The position numbers and the translations under genes were made by a program. Source: Myxococcales bacterium (GTDB lineage: Bacteria > Myxococcota_A > Polyangia > Polyangiales > Polyangiaceae). From it: a stretch of 47,657 nt of DNA. A model generated the notes under the pieces. That model had not been told where the DNA came from and did not search any database. It was given only the letters and a program-made list of their open reading frames with translations. Below are positions 1 through 8,724 of this stretch, in pieces (within the stretch, counting starts at the first letter, position 1; every line of letters begins with the position of its first letter). The stretch covers positions 1-47,657 of the forward strand of contig JAJZQG010000037.1 in assembly GCA_021847645.1 (NCBI GenBank), in the 5' to 3' direction.

Positions 1-1957
1 CGGAGGGCTGCTCGCCGGGGTCGTGTTCGCCTTCAGCGGGTTCCTGATCACGCACCTCAAGCACACGAGCCTGGTCGAGACCAGCGCCTGGGTGCCCGCG
101 CTCTTCCTCGCTCTCGAGAGGCTGCGTCGGGGCCAAGGCGCGCGCGCCCCGATCGTCCTGGCGGTCGTCGTAGCCCTGCTCTGGTATGCGGGACACCCAC
201 AGATAACCTACTACGCGCTGATGTTCGGGGCGCTGTACGCGCTGTACCTCGGCGTGGCCGCGCTGCTCGCGCGCGGACAGGCGCCGAAAGACAAGTGGCC
301 GGCGGTTCTGGGCTTCGGCGGCCGCGCGCTCATCGCCGTGGTGCTCGGCACCGCGCTGGCCTTGCCACAGGTGCTGCCGACCATGGAGCTGAACCGGGTC
401 GGACCGCGCGCCCAGGGCACCGACTATCACTACGCCACGTGGAACGATTACCCGCTCTCGTATCTCGAGCTGATGATTCGGCCGATGGCGCTCGGCGACC
501 CGGGCGAGCTGCGGGAGGCGACCGGTCCGCTCCACCCCGAGATGTTCACCAGGCCCGAGCTCGTCGCCAAGGAGCGTCTCGTCGGCTTCCAGCCCACCGG
601 ACGGCCCAACCTGTTCTGGGAGGTGACCGGCTACGTGGGAATCCTGGCGCTGCTGCTCGCGGCCGTGGGCCTGGTGGCCGGCGTGCGAAAGCGGCGGGGC
701 GTGGGCATGGGGCTGTTGCTCGTGCTCGCGACGGTGCTCGTGCTCGGCGAGCACGCGGGGCTGATCCGCGTGTTCTGCCTGCTGCCGGGCTTCACGTCGT
801 TTCGCCACCACACCCGGATGCTGCTGTTCGTCGATCTGCCGCTTGCGGTGCTCGCGGGCCTGGGCGCGACGGCGCTGGTCGGCTGGATAAGGCAGCGCTG
901 GCGGGCAATCGGTGTCGTGGCCGCGGTGGCCATGCCGATCGTATCCCTGCTCGACGTGTACATCGCGCTGGGCGACCACAACCCGAAGATCGATCCGTCG
1001 CGCTGGCTTGAGCCGCCCGAGATGGTGCGCCGCATCGAGGCCGCGCAGGCGGGGCGGCACGACCTGTATCGCGTGGCGGTCCTGGACGCCGCCGGCTTCG
1101 TCTTCGCGAACGCGTATCGCCTCGCACGGGGCTGGAAGCACGATCTGGCGCCCTATGACCGCGCGCGGGACATGATCTATCCCGACTCCAATCTGCTGTA
1201 TGGCGTGAGCCTGCTCAACCAGCGCATCGCGCTGTATCCCGTGTGGACCCAGGTCGACGAGGCCTCGCCGCGCCTGAGGATGGGGCCCATGTCGCTGTAC
1301 AACGTTCGCTACGCGATTGAGCCTTTCAACCAGGATATCCGTCTGCCGACTCCCTCGGTGGGCGTCGACCGCAAGTGGAACCTGGTGGCGACCCTGCCGG
1401 GCGACCAAATCCAGGGATTCGACGAGCGCTACGAGATTCGCCTGTACGAGAATCCCGACGTGTTGCCGCGTGCCTTCCTGGTGCCGCACGCGCGCGTGTC
1501 GAGCAGCGCGTTGTGGGACATTGGCAAGCCCGGCTTCGATCCGCGACGCGAGGTGCTGCTCTCGGTCGACGCCCCTGGAAGCGAGCCGAGTTGGCTGGGC
1601 ACGCAGACCGAGCCGATCACGGCGCCGGTGAACGTCGTGGACTACGAGCCGCAGCGCGTGCGGCTCGAGGTGGACGCGCCTGAGCGCTGCTGGCTTTTCC
1701 TGAGCGACACCTACTATACGGAGTGGGAGGCGCGCCTCGACGGACGCCAGGTTCCGATCTACCGGGCGAACCAGGCGGGCCGAGCGGTCGAGGTTCCGGC
1801 GGGCGCGCATGTGGTCGAGTTCCGCTATCGGCCGCGGGCATTCGAGCGTGGGCTCGCGGCGGCGTTCGCCGCGCTGCTGGGGCTTGCGGGGTGGGGTTAT
1901 CTGGAGCGACGGGCGAGGACGCCCCGACACGCCACTACAGAGCCAGCGGGCGATTGA
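1..1957 (+). CDS. YfhO-like polytopic membrane protein (5' end outside window)
   Basis: The frame is open to the left edge: codons before the GTG at 23 already read GGLLAGVVFAFSGFLITH, so the true start lies outside the window. About 645 residues are visible. The N-terminal two thirds holds many hydrophobic helices, including a segment with GHPQITYY of the kind seen between helices of GT-C/YfhO proteins. The last 200 residues form a soluble extracytoplasmic domain (DTYYTEWEARLDG, then RPRAFERG) and a final membrane helix before a basic tail. This domain order matches the YfhO family, membrane proteins linked to glycosylation of envelope polymers. The exact donor and acceptor cannot be read from the sequence. 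A probable terminator follows at 1992. Confidence is high for the family and low for the substrate. Confidence 0.8.
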   Translation, partial: GGLLAGVVFAFSGFLITHLKHTSLVETSAWVPALFLALERLRRGQGARAPIVLAVVVALLWYAGHPQITYYALMFGALYALYLGVAALLARGQAPKDKWPAVLGFGGRALIAVVLGTALALPQVLPTMELNRVGPRAQGTDYHYATWNDYPLSYLELMIRPMALGDPGELREATGPLHPEMFTRPELVAKERLVGFQPTGRPNLFWEVTGYVGILALLLAAVGLVAGVRKRRGVGMGLLLVLATVLVLGEHAGLIRVFCLLPGFTSFRHHTRMLLFVDLPLAVLAGLGATALVGWIRQRWRAIGVVAAVAMPIVSLLDVYIALGDHNPKIDPSRWLEPPEMVRRIEAAQAGRHDLYRVAVLDAAGFVFANAYRLARGWKHDLAPYDRARDMIYPDSNLLYGVSLLNQRIALYPVWTQVDEASPRLRMGPMSLYNVRYAIEPFNQDIRLPTPSVGVDRKWNLVATLPGDQIQGFDERYEIRLYENPDVLPRAFLVPHARVSSSALWDIGKPGFDPRREVLLSVDAPGSEPSWLGTQTEPITAPVNVVDYEPQRVRLEVDAPERCWLFLSDTYYTEWEARLDGRQVPIYRANQAGRAVEVPAGAHVVEFRYRPRAFERGLAAAFAALLGLAGWGYLERRARTPRHATTEPAGD

Positions 1958-1991
1958 TCGAATGGCGGGTGCGCGCGTCGAGCCCCGTTGC

Positions 1992-2013
1992 AAAGGCCCT
2001 GCGGGCCCTTTCT
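1992..2013 (+). terminator. Probable intrinsic terminator after the YfhO-like gene
   Basis: AAAGGCCC, loop TGC, then GGGCCCTTT form a GC-rich hairpin with one bulged base, followed by a short T-rich stretch (TTTC). It lies 35 bases after the stop codon. The U-tract is poor, so this is a plausible rather than a certain terminator. Confidence 0.4.
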
Positions 2014-2015
2014 TG

Positions 2016-2226
2016 GACGGTCGACGCCCGCGGCAAGGGCCAAGAGGGCTGTGCGGCCGGGGGTCGGGCCTCACCTCGAGCACCCGGCGACCCCTTTGTC
2101 CGACGGTCGATGCTCGTGGGAAGGGGCAAGAGGGCTGTGCAGACGGGGGGTTGGGCCCCACCTCGAGCACCCCGGCGACCCTTTTGTCCGACGGTCGATG
2201 CTCGTAGGAAGGGCCAAGAGGGCTGT
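2016..2226. repeat. Tandem repeat, unit about 87 bp, two full copies plus a partial third
   Basis: The motif GACGGTCGAYGCYCG recurs at 2016, 2102 and 2190, so the period is 86 to 88 bases. Each unit also carries AAGAGGGCTGT and CCTCGAGCACCC(C)GGCGACCC. The third copy stops after about 37 bases. Frames across it are open on both strands only because of the composition; none has a recognisable protein. Confidence 0.85.
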
Positions 2227-2271
2227 TGAACCGGAGGTTGTGAACTCACGGGCCGGGACGGTGGGCGTTGG

Positions 2272-2317
2272 GCGTGCGCGTGCGGATGCGCGTGCGGGTG
2301 CGGGTGCGGGTGCGCGA
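2272..2317. repeat. Short hexamer repeat (GTGCGG type)
   Basis: A run of imperfect GTGCGX hexamers (GCGTGCGGATGCGCGTGCGG, then GTGCGGGTGCGGGTGCGC). It is a simple low-complexity tract just after the 87-bp repeats and looks like slippage-prone spacer DNA. Confidence 0.7.
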
Positions 2318-2855
2318 TTGGGATGGCTGCGCAGTTGGGCGTGATAGAGACGAGCGTCAGAGGTGTTGAGCCGGTTGGGATTTCAAGGCACACGTCCGCC
2401 CGCCGGGTATCGCCACGTTTCCAGCCTGCCGGGTGTCTTCTCGATTTCGCACCCGGGAGCCGATCGCAGCGCCCGTCCGCCGGGGCCGGTTCTCATCCCG
2501 TGGATTCAGCCTCTCCGGCGACTCGGTGTGGCACCTCCGTTAGGTCAAAACCCGCCACTTACCCACGGCGACCACGGCAATCCGCAGCCGCCTGGACAAT
2601 CCCTACCGTCCCATGTCCATCCGCTCGTCTGTCAAACAGCCGAGCCCACGTTCATGCGCACTCGCGTGGGCTTGCCGACTAGAGAGCGAGTTTCGTGCCA
2701 GGTTGGCGCCCGCGTTTTCTCTACACATTTTGCGCGCGATAGGTGGCGGCCGCCACTTTTGCGGCGGATCCGCCACCTGCGCAGGCTCCGGTTCAACGCC
2801 CTCTGAGGGCTGTGCGGAGACCAGCGCCCCGCCCCCGCGATCCGCACGAAGCCCA
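2318..2855. other. Spacer without a recognisable gene
   Basis: About 540 bases between the repeats and the sulfatase-modifying-factor-like gene. Frames on both strands are open but Arg/Pro-rich and resemble no family I know. The only structure seen is the nested palindrome at 2741-2778. The stretch could be a decayed mobile element, but I cannot align it to one. Confidence 0.5.
2741..2778. repeat. Nested palindrome
   Basis: AGGTGGCGG (2741-2749) is the exact complement of CCGCCACCT (2770-2778). Inside it, GTGGCGG/CCGCCAC (2743-2756) is a perfect 14-base palindrome, and CCGCC can also pair with GGCGG at 2762-2767. The element can therefore fold in alternative ways. It sits about 80 bases past the 3' end of the minus-strand gene that stops at 2856 and could serve as its terminator, though there is no clear T-tract. 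Confidence 0.6.
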
Positions 2856-3776
2856 CTACCGCGCCGCGGACTCGTAGCTGCACCGCACGCCCACGTCGTC
2901 CCAGCGCGTGCGATCGTCGCGCTCTTCGGTGTGCCAGGTGCGAAGCTCGGTGGCGAGCTCCGTTCTCCACGATCCGCCGCAGATCCTCGCCGTGCCGTCC
3001 TCGCCTACGACCCACTCGGCAACGCCCCCCGCCAAGTCGAAGACGCCGTCGGGCGACGCGCCGTCGTCGTGGATTCCAGCGATATCCGGCCCGTCACCGC
3101 CGATCGCGCAGGGCCCGGTCGAAAGTCCCCAGGACGCCCTGCGGCACACCGCGCCCGTGTCGCCCCAGGGGTAGCGTCGCCCGCGCGGGCCGGCGGCCGC
3201 GAATTGCCACTCATGTTGCGTGGGAATCGCTCCGCCGGCAAAGCGGCAAAACCCCGACGCCTCGTCGAACGTCACCCTGCGCACGGCCTGCCCAGGCTCG
3301 CCGTCGATCGGACGGCACTGGCCGGCGACCGCGCAGGCGCGCCATCGATCCAGCGTCACCTCGTAAGCGTCGAGCCAGAAAGCGCGGTCGATGGCGATGA
3401 GCTCGGGGCGCACCACGCCCTGCGCTTCCCAGTCGCCCGGGCCCACGCGTGTGGTCCCCGGGCCGATGCGCACCCGTCGCGGCCTGGCCACGCAGCCGTT
3501 GTCACGCAGGTCGAAGCCCTTGGGGCACGAGGCGGGCTGGCCAGCGCAGCGGTCTGCCTGCAGCGACTGGCCGGCGGCGCAGCATCGCGCGCCCATCGCC
3601 ACGAAGCCGGCCGGACAGCGAGCAGGCGGCGAGGCGCGCTTGCGGGCGCGCAACACGACCCACACCGACAGGCCGAGCATCACCACGATCGACAGGGCCC
3701 AGCCCGCGCGACGCGCGATCTTCTGCTGCCGGGTCAGCGCTTCGATCGGGGGCGTCGTGGACAAGGTCGGACTCAC
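2856..3776 (-). CDS. Membrane-anchored sulfatase-modifying-factor (FGE/SUMF1-like) protein
   Basis: 306 residues from the GTG at 3776. A single membrane helix lies at about residues 20-40 (WALSIVVMLGLSVWVVLRAR), then a Cys-rich linker, then a C-terminal FGE-sulfatase fold (about 125-305). Family motifs are visible: YEVTLDRW, PTQHEWQFAAAG with RRYPWGD, VFDLAGGVAEWV, CGGSWR and VGVRC. True formylglycine-generating enzymes convert an active-site Cys of sulfatases to formylglycine. Many bacterial members lack the catalytic cysteine pair and act in other roles, and no sulfatase is nearby, so the substrate is unknown. The frame continues upstream as the antisense of nadA, so the GTG start is chosen by domain content; ribosome-binding evidence is weak. 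Confidence 0.75.
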   Translation of the reverse strand: MSPTLSTTPPIEALTRQQKIARRAGWALSIVVMLGLSVWVVLRARKRASPPARCPAGFVAMGARCCAAGQSLQADRCAGQPASCPKGFDLRDNGCVARPRRVRIGPGTTRVGPGDWEAQGVVRPELIAIDRAFWLDAYEVTLDRWRACAVAGQCRPIDGEPGQAVRRVTFDEASGFCRFAGGAIPTQHEWQFAAAGPRGRRYPWGDTGAVCRRASWGLSTGPCAIGGDGPDIAGIHDDGASPDGVFDLAGGVAEWVVGEDGTARICGGSWRTELATELRTWHTEERDDRTRWDDVGVRCSYESAAR

Positions 3777-3779
3777 ATG

Positions 3780-3825
3780 GCGAGGTTGTTGGGGTGGCTC
3801 GGGCTGTTCGTGTCGAAAACCTCGC
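3780..3825. repeat. Inverted repeat between nadA and the FGE-like gene
   Basis: GCGAGGTT (3780-3787) pairs exactly with AACCTCGC (3818-3825) across a 30-base loop. It lies in the 92-base gap downstream of nadA and directly upstream of the FGE-like start on the minus strand. It may slow transcription after nadA or be incidental; no T-tract follows. Confidence 0.3.
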
Positions 3826-3868
3826 GCCACTGGGAGGCAACAAGTGGCGCGATGGAACCGGCCGGCCG

Positions 3869-4873
3869 TCAGGAGAGGGCGAGCATGCGTTCGATGGGCA
3901 CGAGCGCGCGCTTGCGCGTTTCCTCGGGCAGCTCGACGCGCGGCTGCAGGTCGCGCAGGGCCAGGAACACCTTCTCGAGAGTATTCTTCTTCATGTACGG
4001 GCACTCGTTGCACGAGCAGCCCGCGTTGTCCGGAGGCGCTTCGAGCAACGTCTTGTCCGGCGCGGCCTTGCGCATCTGGTGCAGGATCCCCGGCTCGGTG
4101 GCCACGATGAACGCGTTGGCGGGCTGCGTGCTCACGTACGTGAGCAGCGCCGTGGTCGACCCGATGAAGTCGGCCATGCGCAGGATGGGCTCCTCGCACT
4201 CGGGGTGGGCGATGAGCTGCGCGCCCGGGTTTCGCTCCCGCAGCTCGATGATGCGCCGCTCGCTGAAGGTCTCGTGCACCACGCACGAGCCCTGCCAGAG
4301 CACCAGCTCGCGGCCCGTCTGCTTCATCACGTAGCGTCCCAGGTTGCGGTCCGGCGCGAACAGGACCTGCTTGTCCGCGGGGATCGCGCGCACGATCTTG
4401 TCGGCGTTCGACGACGTGCAGATGTAGTCGCTTTGGGCCTTCACCGCGGCCGAGCAGTTGATGTACGAGACCGCCACGGCGCCGGGATACCGCGCGCGCC
4501 ACGCGGCGAACGCGTCGGGCGGGCAGCCGTCGGACAGCGAGCAGCCGGCCTCGAGATCGGGCACGACCACCACGCGCTCGGGGTTGAGGATCTTGGCGAC
4601 CTCGGCCATGAAGTGCACGCCCGCGAACACGATCACATCGGCGTTGGTTTTCCTGGCGGCCTGCGAGAGCTGCAGGGAGTCGCCGAGGAAGTCGGCCACG
4701 TCCTGGATGTCGCCGGTCTGGTAATAGTGGGCCAGCAGCACGGCGTTGCGCTCTTTCTTGAGCCGCGCGATCTCGGCTTCGAGATCGAGCGAGGGATCGA
4801 CGGCGGGTTGGTTGCGAGAAACGGCAGTAGGCATGACCCCGGCTTTGTAGAGCCGGAAAGGGTCCGGCGCCAT
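3869..4873 (-). CDS. nadA: Quinolinate synthase NadA
   Basis: Condenses iminoaspartate with dihydroxyacetone phosphate to quinolinate in de novo NAD synthesis, using one [4Fe-4S] cluster. The three cluster cysteines fall in the expected contexts: [20 protein letters not shown] and [26 protein letters not shown] and [13 protein letters not shown] are also family hallmarks. From the ATG at 4873 it has 334 residues and AAGGGG sits 7 bases upstream. An alternative ATG at 4834 (321 residues, MPTAV...) is closer to the usual family N-terminus. It is preceded by a perfect 6-bp stem, CCGGCT/AGCCGG (4839-4856), which would then lie in the leader. nadB and nadC are not in the window; pncA at 8725 is a salvage gene of the same pathway. 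Confidence 0.95.
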   Translation of the reverse strand: MAPDPFRLYKAGVMPTAVSRNQPAVDPSLDLEAEIARLKKERNAVLLAHYYQTGDIQDVADFLGDSLQLSQAARKTNADVIVFAGVHFMAEVAKILNPERVVVVPDLEAGCSLSDGCPPDAFAAWRARYPGAVAVSYINCSAAVKAQSDYICTSSNADKIVRAIPADKQVLFAPDRNLGRYVMKQTGRELVLWQGSCVVHETFSERRIIELRERNPGAQLIAHPECEEPILRMADFIGSTTALLTYVSTQPANAFIVATEPGILHQMRKAAPDKTLLEAPPDNAGCSCNECPYMKKNTLEKVFLALRDLQPRVELPEETRKRALVPIERMLALS

Positions 4874-4919
4874 AGACAACCCCTTCCCTCGTGCACCGGC
4901 GGCCCGTATGGTTTCCATC

Positions 4920-6053
4920 ATGCGCAAATCGGCCTTGGTCTGGGGTCTGGCGCTCGCCGCAGCCGCTGGCGGACTGCTGGCGTTCGCGCCTGGGTCGTCG
5001 CCGCAGTTGGCTCGTGCGGACGTGCCGGCCGCTCAGCCTGTCGACGCTCCCGACGTCATCGTCTTGTCCGGCGTGCCCGGCGCCTCGTCGACGGACGTGC
5101 TGCGCGTGACGCCCGGGAGCGCGGGCCCGCCCACGCGGCTGGGCACGGTCGAGCATCGCGAGGATGCGGTCGTGCGGGGTGCGGTCGTGCCCGGCTCCGG
5201 GATCGTGCTGGTGGTGGCCGACACGCACCCGGCGCGCGACCTGTCGTGGGCTGCCAGCCTGATCGCCGTGGCCCCGGGCGCAGCCGCGCGCGAGCTGTGC
5301 GACCGTGTCTATCACGCCACGCGGCCGCTGGTGACGGCGTCCGGGCGGGTGTTCGTGCAGCGTGGCCGCGAAGGCGCGGCGGCGCCCCTATCGGGCGGAA
5401 AAGCGCTCTACCGCGTCGACCCGCTGAGCATCGACGAGGTCGATCCGGCCAGCGGCGCCAAGCGTGTCGTGTACCAGTGGACCGGGTTCGAGACGCACCT
5501 GGCGGGCGAGTTGGACGGCGAGCTGATCGTCTATCGCGTCGGGCCGCAGGGTGCCGATCTGGTGGGCGTTCAACCCGACTCGGGGCAGGTGCGCGTGATT
5601 GTGCCGTCGTGGCCGGCCTTTGCCCGCGACTTCTCGATCGACACGGCCGGCCGCGCTCTGGTCGTGCAGCAATTGGATCCCGGCGGCTCGCGCGGGTGGG
5701 TCGCCGAGCAGGTCGACCTGCACAGCGGCGCGGTGCGCGCGCTGACCGCCCCGCAGAAGCTCGACCTGATGCCGCACGCCTGGCCGGGTGGCGCCGTTCT
5801 GGTCCACGCGGGAGCCGATCGCGCGTCGGTCGTGCTCGGCCCGTCGTCGTCCGTGCGCTCACGTGTTGCCGGCGGTCCCTTGTGGATACGATCGCAATCG
5901 ATCGACGGCGCGTGGCTGGCCGGGCTTCGCATGATACCCGGCCGGCTGCCCGAAGCCGTGGTGGTCCGAGCGGGCGACACGCGTGTGGTGCAGTTGCCGC
6001 GCAGCGAGCGCGCGCGCGTGGACATCGCCGGATTCGCGGGAGGTGCGCGATGA
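4920..6053 (+). CDS. Exported protein of unknown function, possibly beta-propeller-like
   Basis: 377 residues from the ATG at 4920. A signal peptide is clear: basic MRKS, then a hydrophobic stretch ending near [15 protein letters not shown]. The rest is a run of short beta-rich repeats with alternating hydrophobic residues and Gly/Asp turns (for example [46 protein letters not shown]), as seen in WD/PQQ-like propellers. I do not recognise a specific family. It is divergent from nadA with under 90 bases between starts. It overlaps the next gene by ATGA (6050-6053), so the two are probably translationally coupled, and both products are exported. Confidence 0.65.
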   Translation: MRKSALVWGLALAAAAGGLLAFAPGSSPQLARADVPAAQPVDAPDVIVLSGVPGASSTDVLRVTPGSAGPPTRLGTVEHREDAVVRGAVVPGSGIVLVVADTHPARDLSWAASLIAVAPGAAARELCDRVYHATRPLVTASGRVFVQRGREGAAAPLSGGKALYRVDPLSIDEVDPASGAKRVVYQWTGFETHLAGELDGELIVYRVGPQGADLVGVQPDSGQVRVIVPSWPAFARDFSIDTAGRALVVQQLDPGGSRGWVAEQVDLHSGAVRALTAPQKLDLMPHAWPGGAVLVHAGADRASVVLGPSSSVRSRVAGGPLWIRSQSIDGAWLAGLRMIPGRLPEAVVVRAGDTRVVQLPRSERARVDIAGFAGGAR

Positions 6054-7285
6054 ACAAGCCCCTCGTCGCCGCCGCGTTCGCCGCCGCTTGCGTCGTCTCG
6101 GTCCCCGCGCTCGCCTACTGCCCCTGCTACACCGCGTCGTCCTCCTACAACACGTACAACTGCGGTGTCGAGGCCGTCACCGGGACCAATCCCACGCTCG
6201 CCGAGTGGAATGACATCTTCGATCTCGTCTCCAAGGGACCGTCGGTATGGGGCAGTGCCGGACCCTCGGTTTCGGACATCGGCCAGGGCTGCGGCAAGCC
6301 CGAGGCCCTGCACAATGTTGCCGCGAAGTTTCCCTGCGAGCTGCTCAAGGCCATCGCCATGGCCGAAAGCGGCTGGACCCAGTTCTGCGCTCCGGATCAA
6401 CCCGCGGATCAGGCCGGCAAGTCCTCCCGGACGATTATCTCCTTCGACTGCGGCTATGGCGTAGGCCAGGTGACCAGCGGCATGCACGCGGGAGAGACTC
6501 CCTCGTTCGACACGCAGCGGGTGGCGTCCGACGCCACCTACAACATGGCGACGGGCACGCAGATCCTGGCGAGCAAGTGGAAAGCGACCAACTGCGTGGG
6601 AGACAACCAGCCGAGCATCGTGGAGGACTGGTACACCGCGACCTGGGCCTACAACGGATTGGCCTGGAGCAACAACCCGAACAACCCGAACCTCGACCCG
6701 AATCGCGGTGTCTACGATCCGTCGGTGGGAGGCTCGTATACGTATCAAGAGAAGGTTTTCGGACGCATCGAGAACCCGCCCGGCGCGTCGTATTGGACTT
6801 CGGTGGCGCTGGCCTATCCCGATCGGGCGGACTGCGGCTCGGGCGGCGCTCCGCCGGATCTGCCCGAGCCCAGCTGCGCCAGCCCCACCGATTGCGCCCA
6901 TCAACGTTCCACGCACGTCTCTTCGTGCTTCGACCAAAGCATGCCCGACGCCGGCCCGGACGGCTCCGGCGCAACCGGAGGAACCGGCGGAGCCCAGCCG
7001 GACGCCGCGGTCGAACCCGATGCGACAGTGAACTCCGATGCAGCGGGAGAAGCGTCGTTGACGGACGCGTCCGCGGGCTCGGGCGGCGCGCCCGCGTGGC
7101 CGGAGGCAGGCACGGGCGGATGGTCCAACGAGGCCGGCCCCGGGATCGCGGCTTGGCAGTCCCAGAGTCAGCCCAGCGGCTGCGCGTGCGGTCTCGCCTC
7201 GGGTGGCGGACGTACGAGTTTGATGTCATCGATAGCGTTGCTAGCTCTCGTGGCGGTGCGCCGCCGCCGCCGGACCACACCCTGA
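6050..7285 (+). CDS. Secreted lytic-transglycosylase-like protein with MYXO-CTERM-like sorting tail
   Basis: 411 residues; GGGAGG sits 6 bases before the ATG. A signal peptide ends at about residue 22 (VPALA-YCPC). The middle has lytic-transglycosylase-type features: LLKAIAMAESGWTQFC, where the Glu is the likely catalytic acid, then DCGYGVGQVTSGM and a later WAYNGLAW. It should cut or remodel cell-wall glycan, though it could be a non-catalytic relative. From about residue 285 comes a low-complexity linker rich in Asp, Ala, Gly and Pro. The protein ends with SGCACGL, a hydrophobic helix (SSIALLALVAV) and RRRRR. This three-part tail matches the MYXO-CTERM surface-sorting signal of Myxococcota. 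It overlaps the upstream exported-protein gene and is followed 28 bases later by the VWA gene. Confidence 0.75.
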   Translation: MNKPLVAAAFAAACVVSVPALAYCPCYTASSSYNTYNCGVEAVTGTNPTLAEWNDIFDLVSKGPSVWGSAGPSVSDIGQGCGKPEALHNVAAKFPCELLKAIAMAESGWTQFCAPDQPADQAGKSSRTIISFDCGYGVGQVTSGMHAGETPSFDTQRVASDATYNMATGTQILASKWKATNCVGDNQPSIVEDWYTATWAYNGLAWSNNPNNPNLDPNRGVYDPSVGGSYTYQEKVFGRIENPPGASYWTSVALAYPDRADCGSGGAPPDLPEPSCASPTDCAHQRSTHVSSCFDQSMPDAGPDGSGATGGTGGAQPDAAVEPDATVNSDAAGEASLTDASAGSGGAPAWPEAGTGGWSNEAGPGIAAWQSQSQPSGCACGLASGGGRTSLMSSIALLALVAVRRRRRTTP

Positions 7286-7313
7286 TCGCTTCGCCGTTCC
7301 ACCGGAGGTCCTG

Positions 7314-8696
7314 TTGCCGCAATCGTCCTCGCCGAACCCGGAAGTGTCCTTGGCCTTGCTCACCCTGAACCGGCCGATCGCCAGGACACCGCAAACGATG
7401 TTCGTCCTGGTGCGGATGCGCAGCGAGGGCGTCGCGCCCGAGCTCGAGGAGCAGCCCGTGCACCTGACCGTGGCGCTCGACCGATCCGGATCCATGCAGG
7501 GCTCCAAGATTCGCGGAGCGATTGCCACGCTCGACGCCCTGGTCCAGGAGCTCGGCCCGACCGATCGCTTCGCCCTGGTGTCGTTCGCCGGCTCCGCGCA
7601 GGTCGTGGTCAAGCCATGCCTGATGACGGGTCCGGCGAAGAACCTGGTGCGATCGTCGCTTGCGGGGGTCGAGGCCGACGGCGGTACGGACCTGTCGGGC
7701 GCCATGCTGCTGAGCCTGGCGTTGTCGCGCGACGACGCGTGGAGCGGGCCGCGCCACGTCATCGTTCTGACCGACGGCGAGCCGACGACGGGCGTGACGG
7801 ACGATGGCCAGATTCTGATGCTCGCGAAGGGCGCGCTGGCGGGTGCGACGCTCAGCACGTTCGGCTACGGCGATGATGTGAGGAGCGAGCTGCTTGGACG
7901 GCTGTCGGATCTGGGCAAGGGCAACTACCACTTTGTGCCAGGCACCGAGCCGCCGGTCGACGCGTTCGCGAGCGAGCTGGGGCGCCAGCGGGCGTTGCTT
8001 GGCGTGGAGGCGTCGCTGCGCCTGCAGCCGGGCAACGGCGTCAAGCTGGTGTACCTGCCGGCGTTCGTGCAGAAGACGGCCGAGAGCGCGCGTGCGGTGG
8101 AGCTGGCGCTTCCGCCGTTGATGCCGAGCGACAACCGGTCGATCGTGGTGGGCATCGAGGTGGACGCGTCGGCGCTGGGCCTATCCAGTTCGACGCCGTG
8201 GCTCGAGGCGCAGCTTCGGTACCGGTCGATGAGCGACGGCGGGTTGCGCGAGCAGCGCGGGAGCCTTGTGCCGTTGTTGGCCGACAACAAGGGTCCAATG
8301 GTGCAGGAGGTGGCGCGGGAGCTGATCGTGCAGCGCACGGCGGAGCTGATCCGCGACGCGCTGCAGAAGTCCTCGAGCGAGCTGGAGGCGCAGCGTGCCG
8401 GGCTCGTGGCGCTGGCCGCCCAGGCCGGGCTCCAGGCCGACTCCCACGTAGCCAACGCCCTTGCCATGCTCGAGATGATGGTGGAAGGCATTCGCCACGA
8501 GGGCAGCCGCAAGTCGACGTTGACGCGGGCCTCGTCGATCGCCCGCGGGGTCTACCACCGGGAGGTGACGTCGGTGCCGTCGGTGGCCGGCTTCACGCGA
8601 TCGGGAACGATCAAGTACGCCACGAAGATGAAGCAGACGATGACGGGCAAGCCGAAGGACGACGACGACCCGAAGAAGCCGGGCGGGGGGAACTGA
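7314..8696 (+). CDS. von Willebrand factor A domain protein
   Basis: 460 residues from a TTG start preceded by GGAGGTCCTG, a strong ribosome-binding site that decides this start. A VWA domain covers about residues 48-230. The metal-ion-dependent adhesion site is complete: DRSGSM at 56-61, the Thr of ADGGTDLSGA and the Asp of VLTDGEPTTG. The C-terminal half (about 235-430) is beta-rich then helical, with conserved-looking ELIVQRTAELIRDAL, and ends in a charged DDDDPKKPGGG tail. There is no signal peptide or membrane helix, so it is probably cytoplasmic. VWA proteins of this layout often bind protein partners. It may share a transcript with the two upstream genes (28-base gap). Confidence 0.85.
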   Translation: MPQSSSPNPEVSLALLTLNRPIARTPQTMFVLVRMRSEGVAPELEEQPVHLTVALDRSGSMQGSKIRGAIATLDALVQELGPTDRFALVSFAGSAQVVVKPCLMTGPAKNLVRSSLAGVEADGGTDLSGAMLLSLALSRDDAWSGPRHVIVLTDGEPTTGVTDDGQILMLAKGALAGATLSTFGYGDDVRSELLGRLSDLGKGNYHFVPGTEPPVDAFASELGRQRALLGVEASLRLQPGNGVKLVYLPAFVQKTAESARAVELALPPLMPSDNRSIVVGIEVDASALGLSSSTPWLEAQLRYRSMSDGGLREQRGSLVPLLADNKGPMVQEVARELIVQRTAELIRDALQKSSSELEAQRAGLVALAAQAGLQADSHVANALAMLEMMVEGIRHEGSRKSTLTRASSIARGVYHREVTSVPSVAGFTRSGTIKYATKMKQTMTGKPKDDDDPKKPGGGN

Positions 8697-8724
8697 GGGG
8701 CTGAGCGAGGGGGGCCGTTACGCG

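Noticed and set aside
4835..4919. NAD-type riboswitch or regulator site between nadA and the divergent gene.
   Set aside because: Only a 6-bp stem and a ribosome-binding site are visible; the space is too short for a known aptamer and no dyad of a NAD regulator was found.
2856..5315. A minus-strand open frame of over 800 codons running from the FGE-like gene through nadA to the exported-protein gene.
   Set aside because: Only its last 306 codons look like a protein. The rest is antisense or shifted frame of nadA and of the gene at 4920, with Arg-rich translation typical of GC-rich shadow frames.
3449..6049. A plus-strand open frame continuous with the transglycosylase-like gene for another 2.6 kb upstream.
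   Set aside because: The translation before 6050 is antisense to nadA and the wrong frame of the exported protein; the real start has a signal peptide and a ribosome-binding site.
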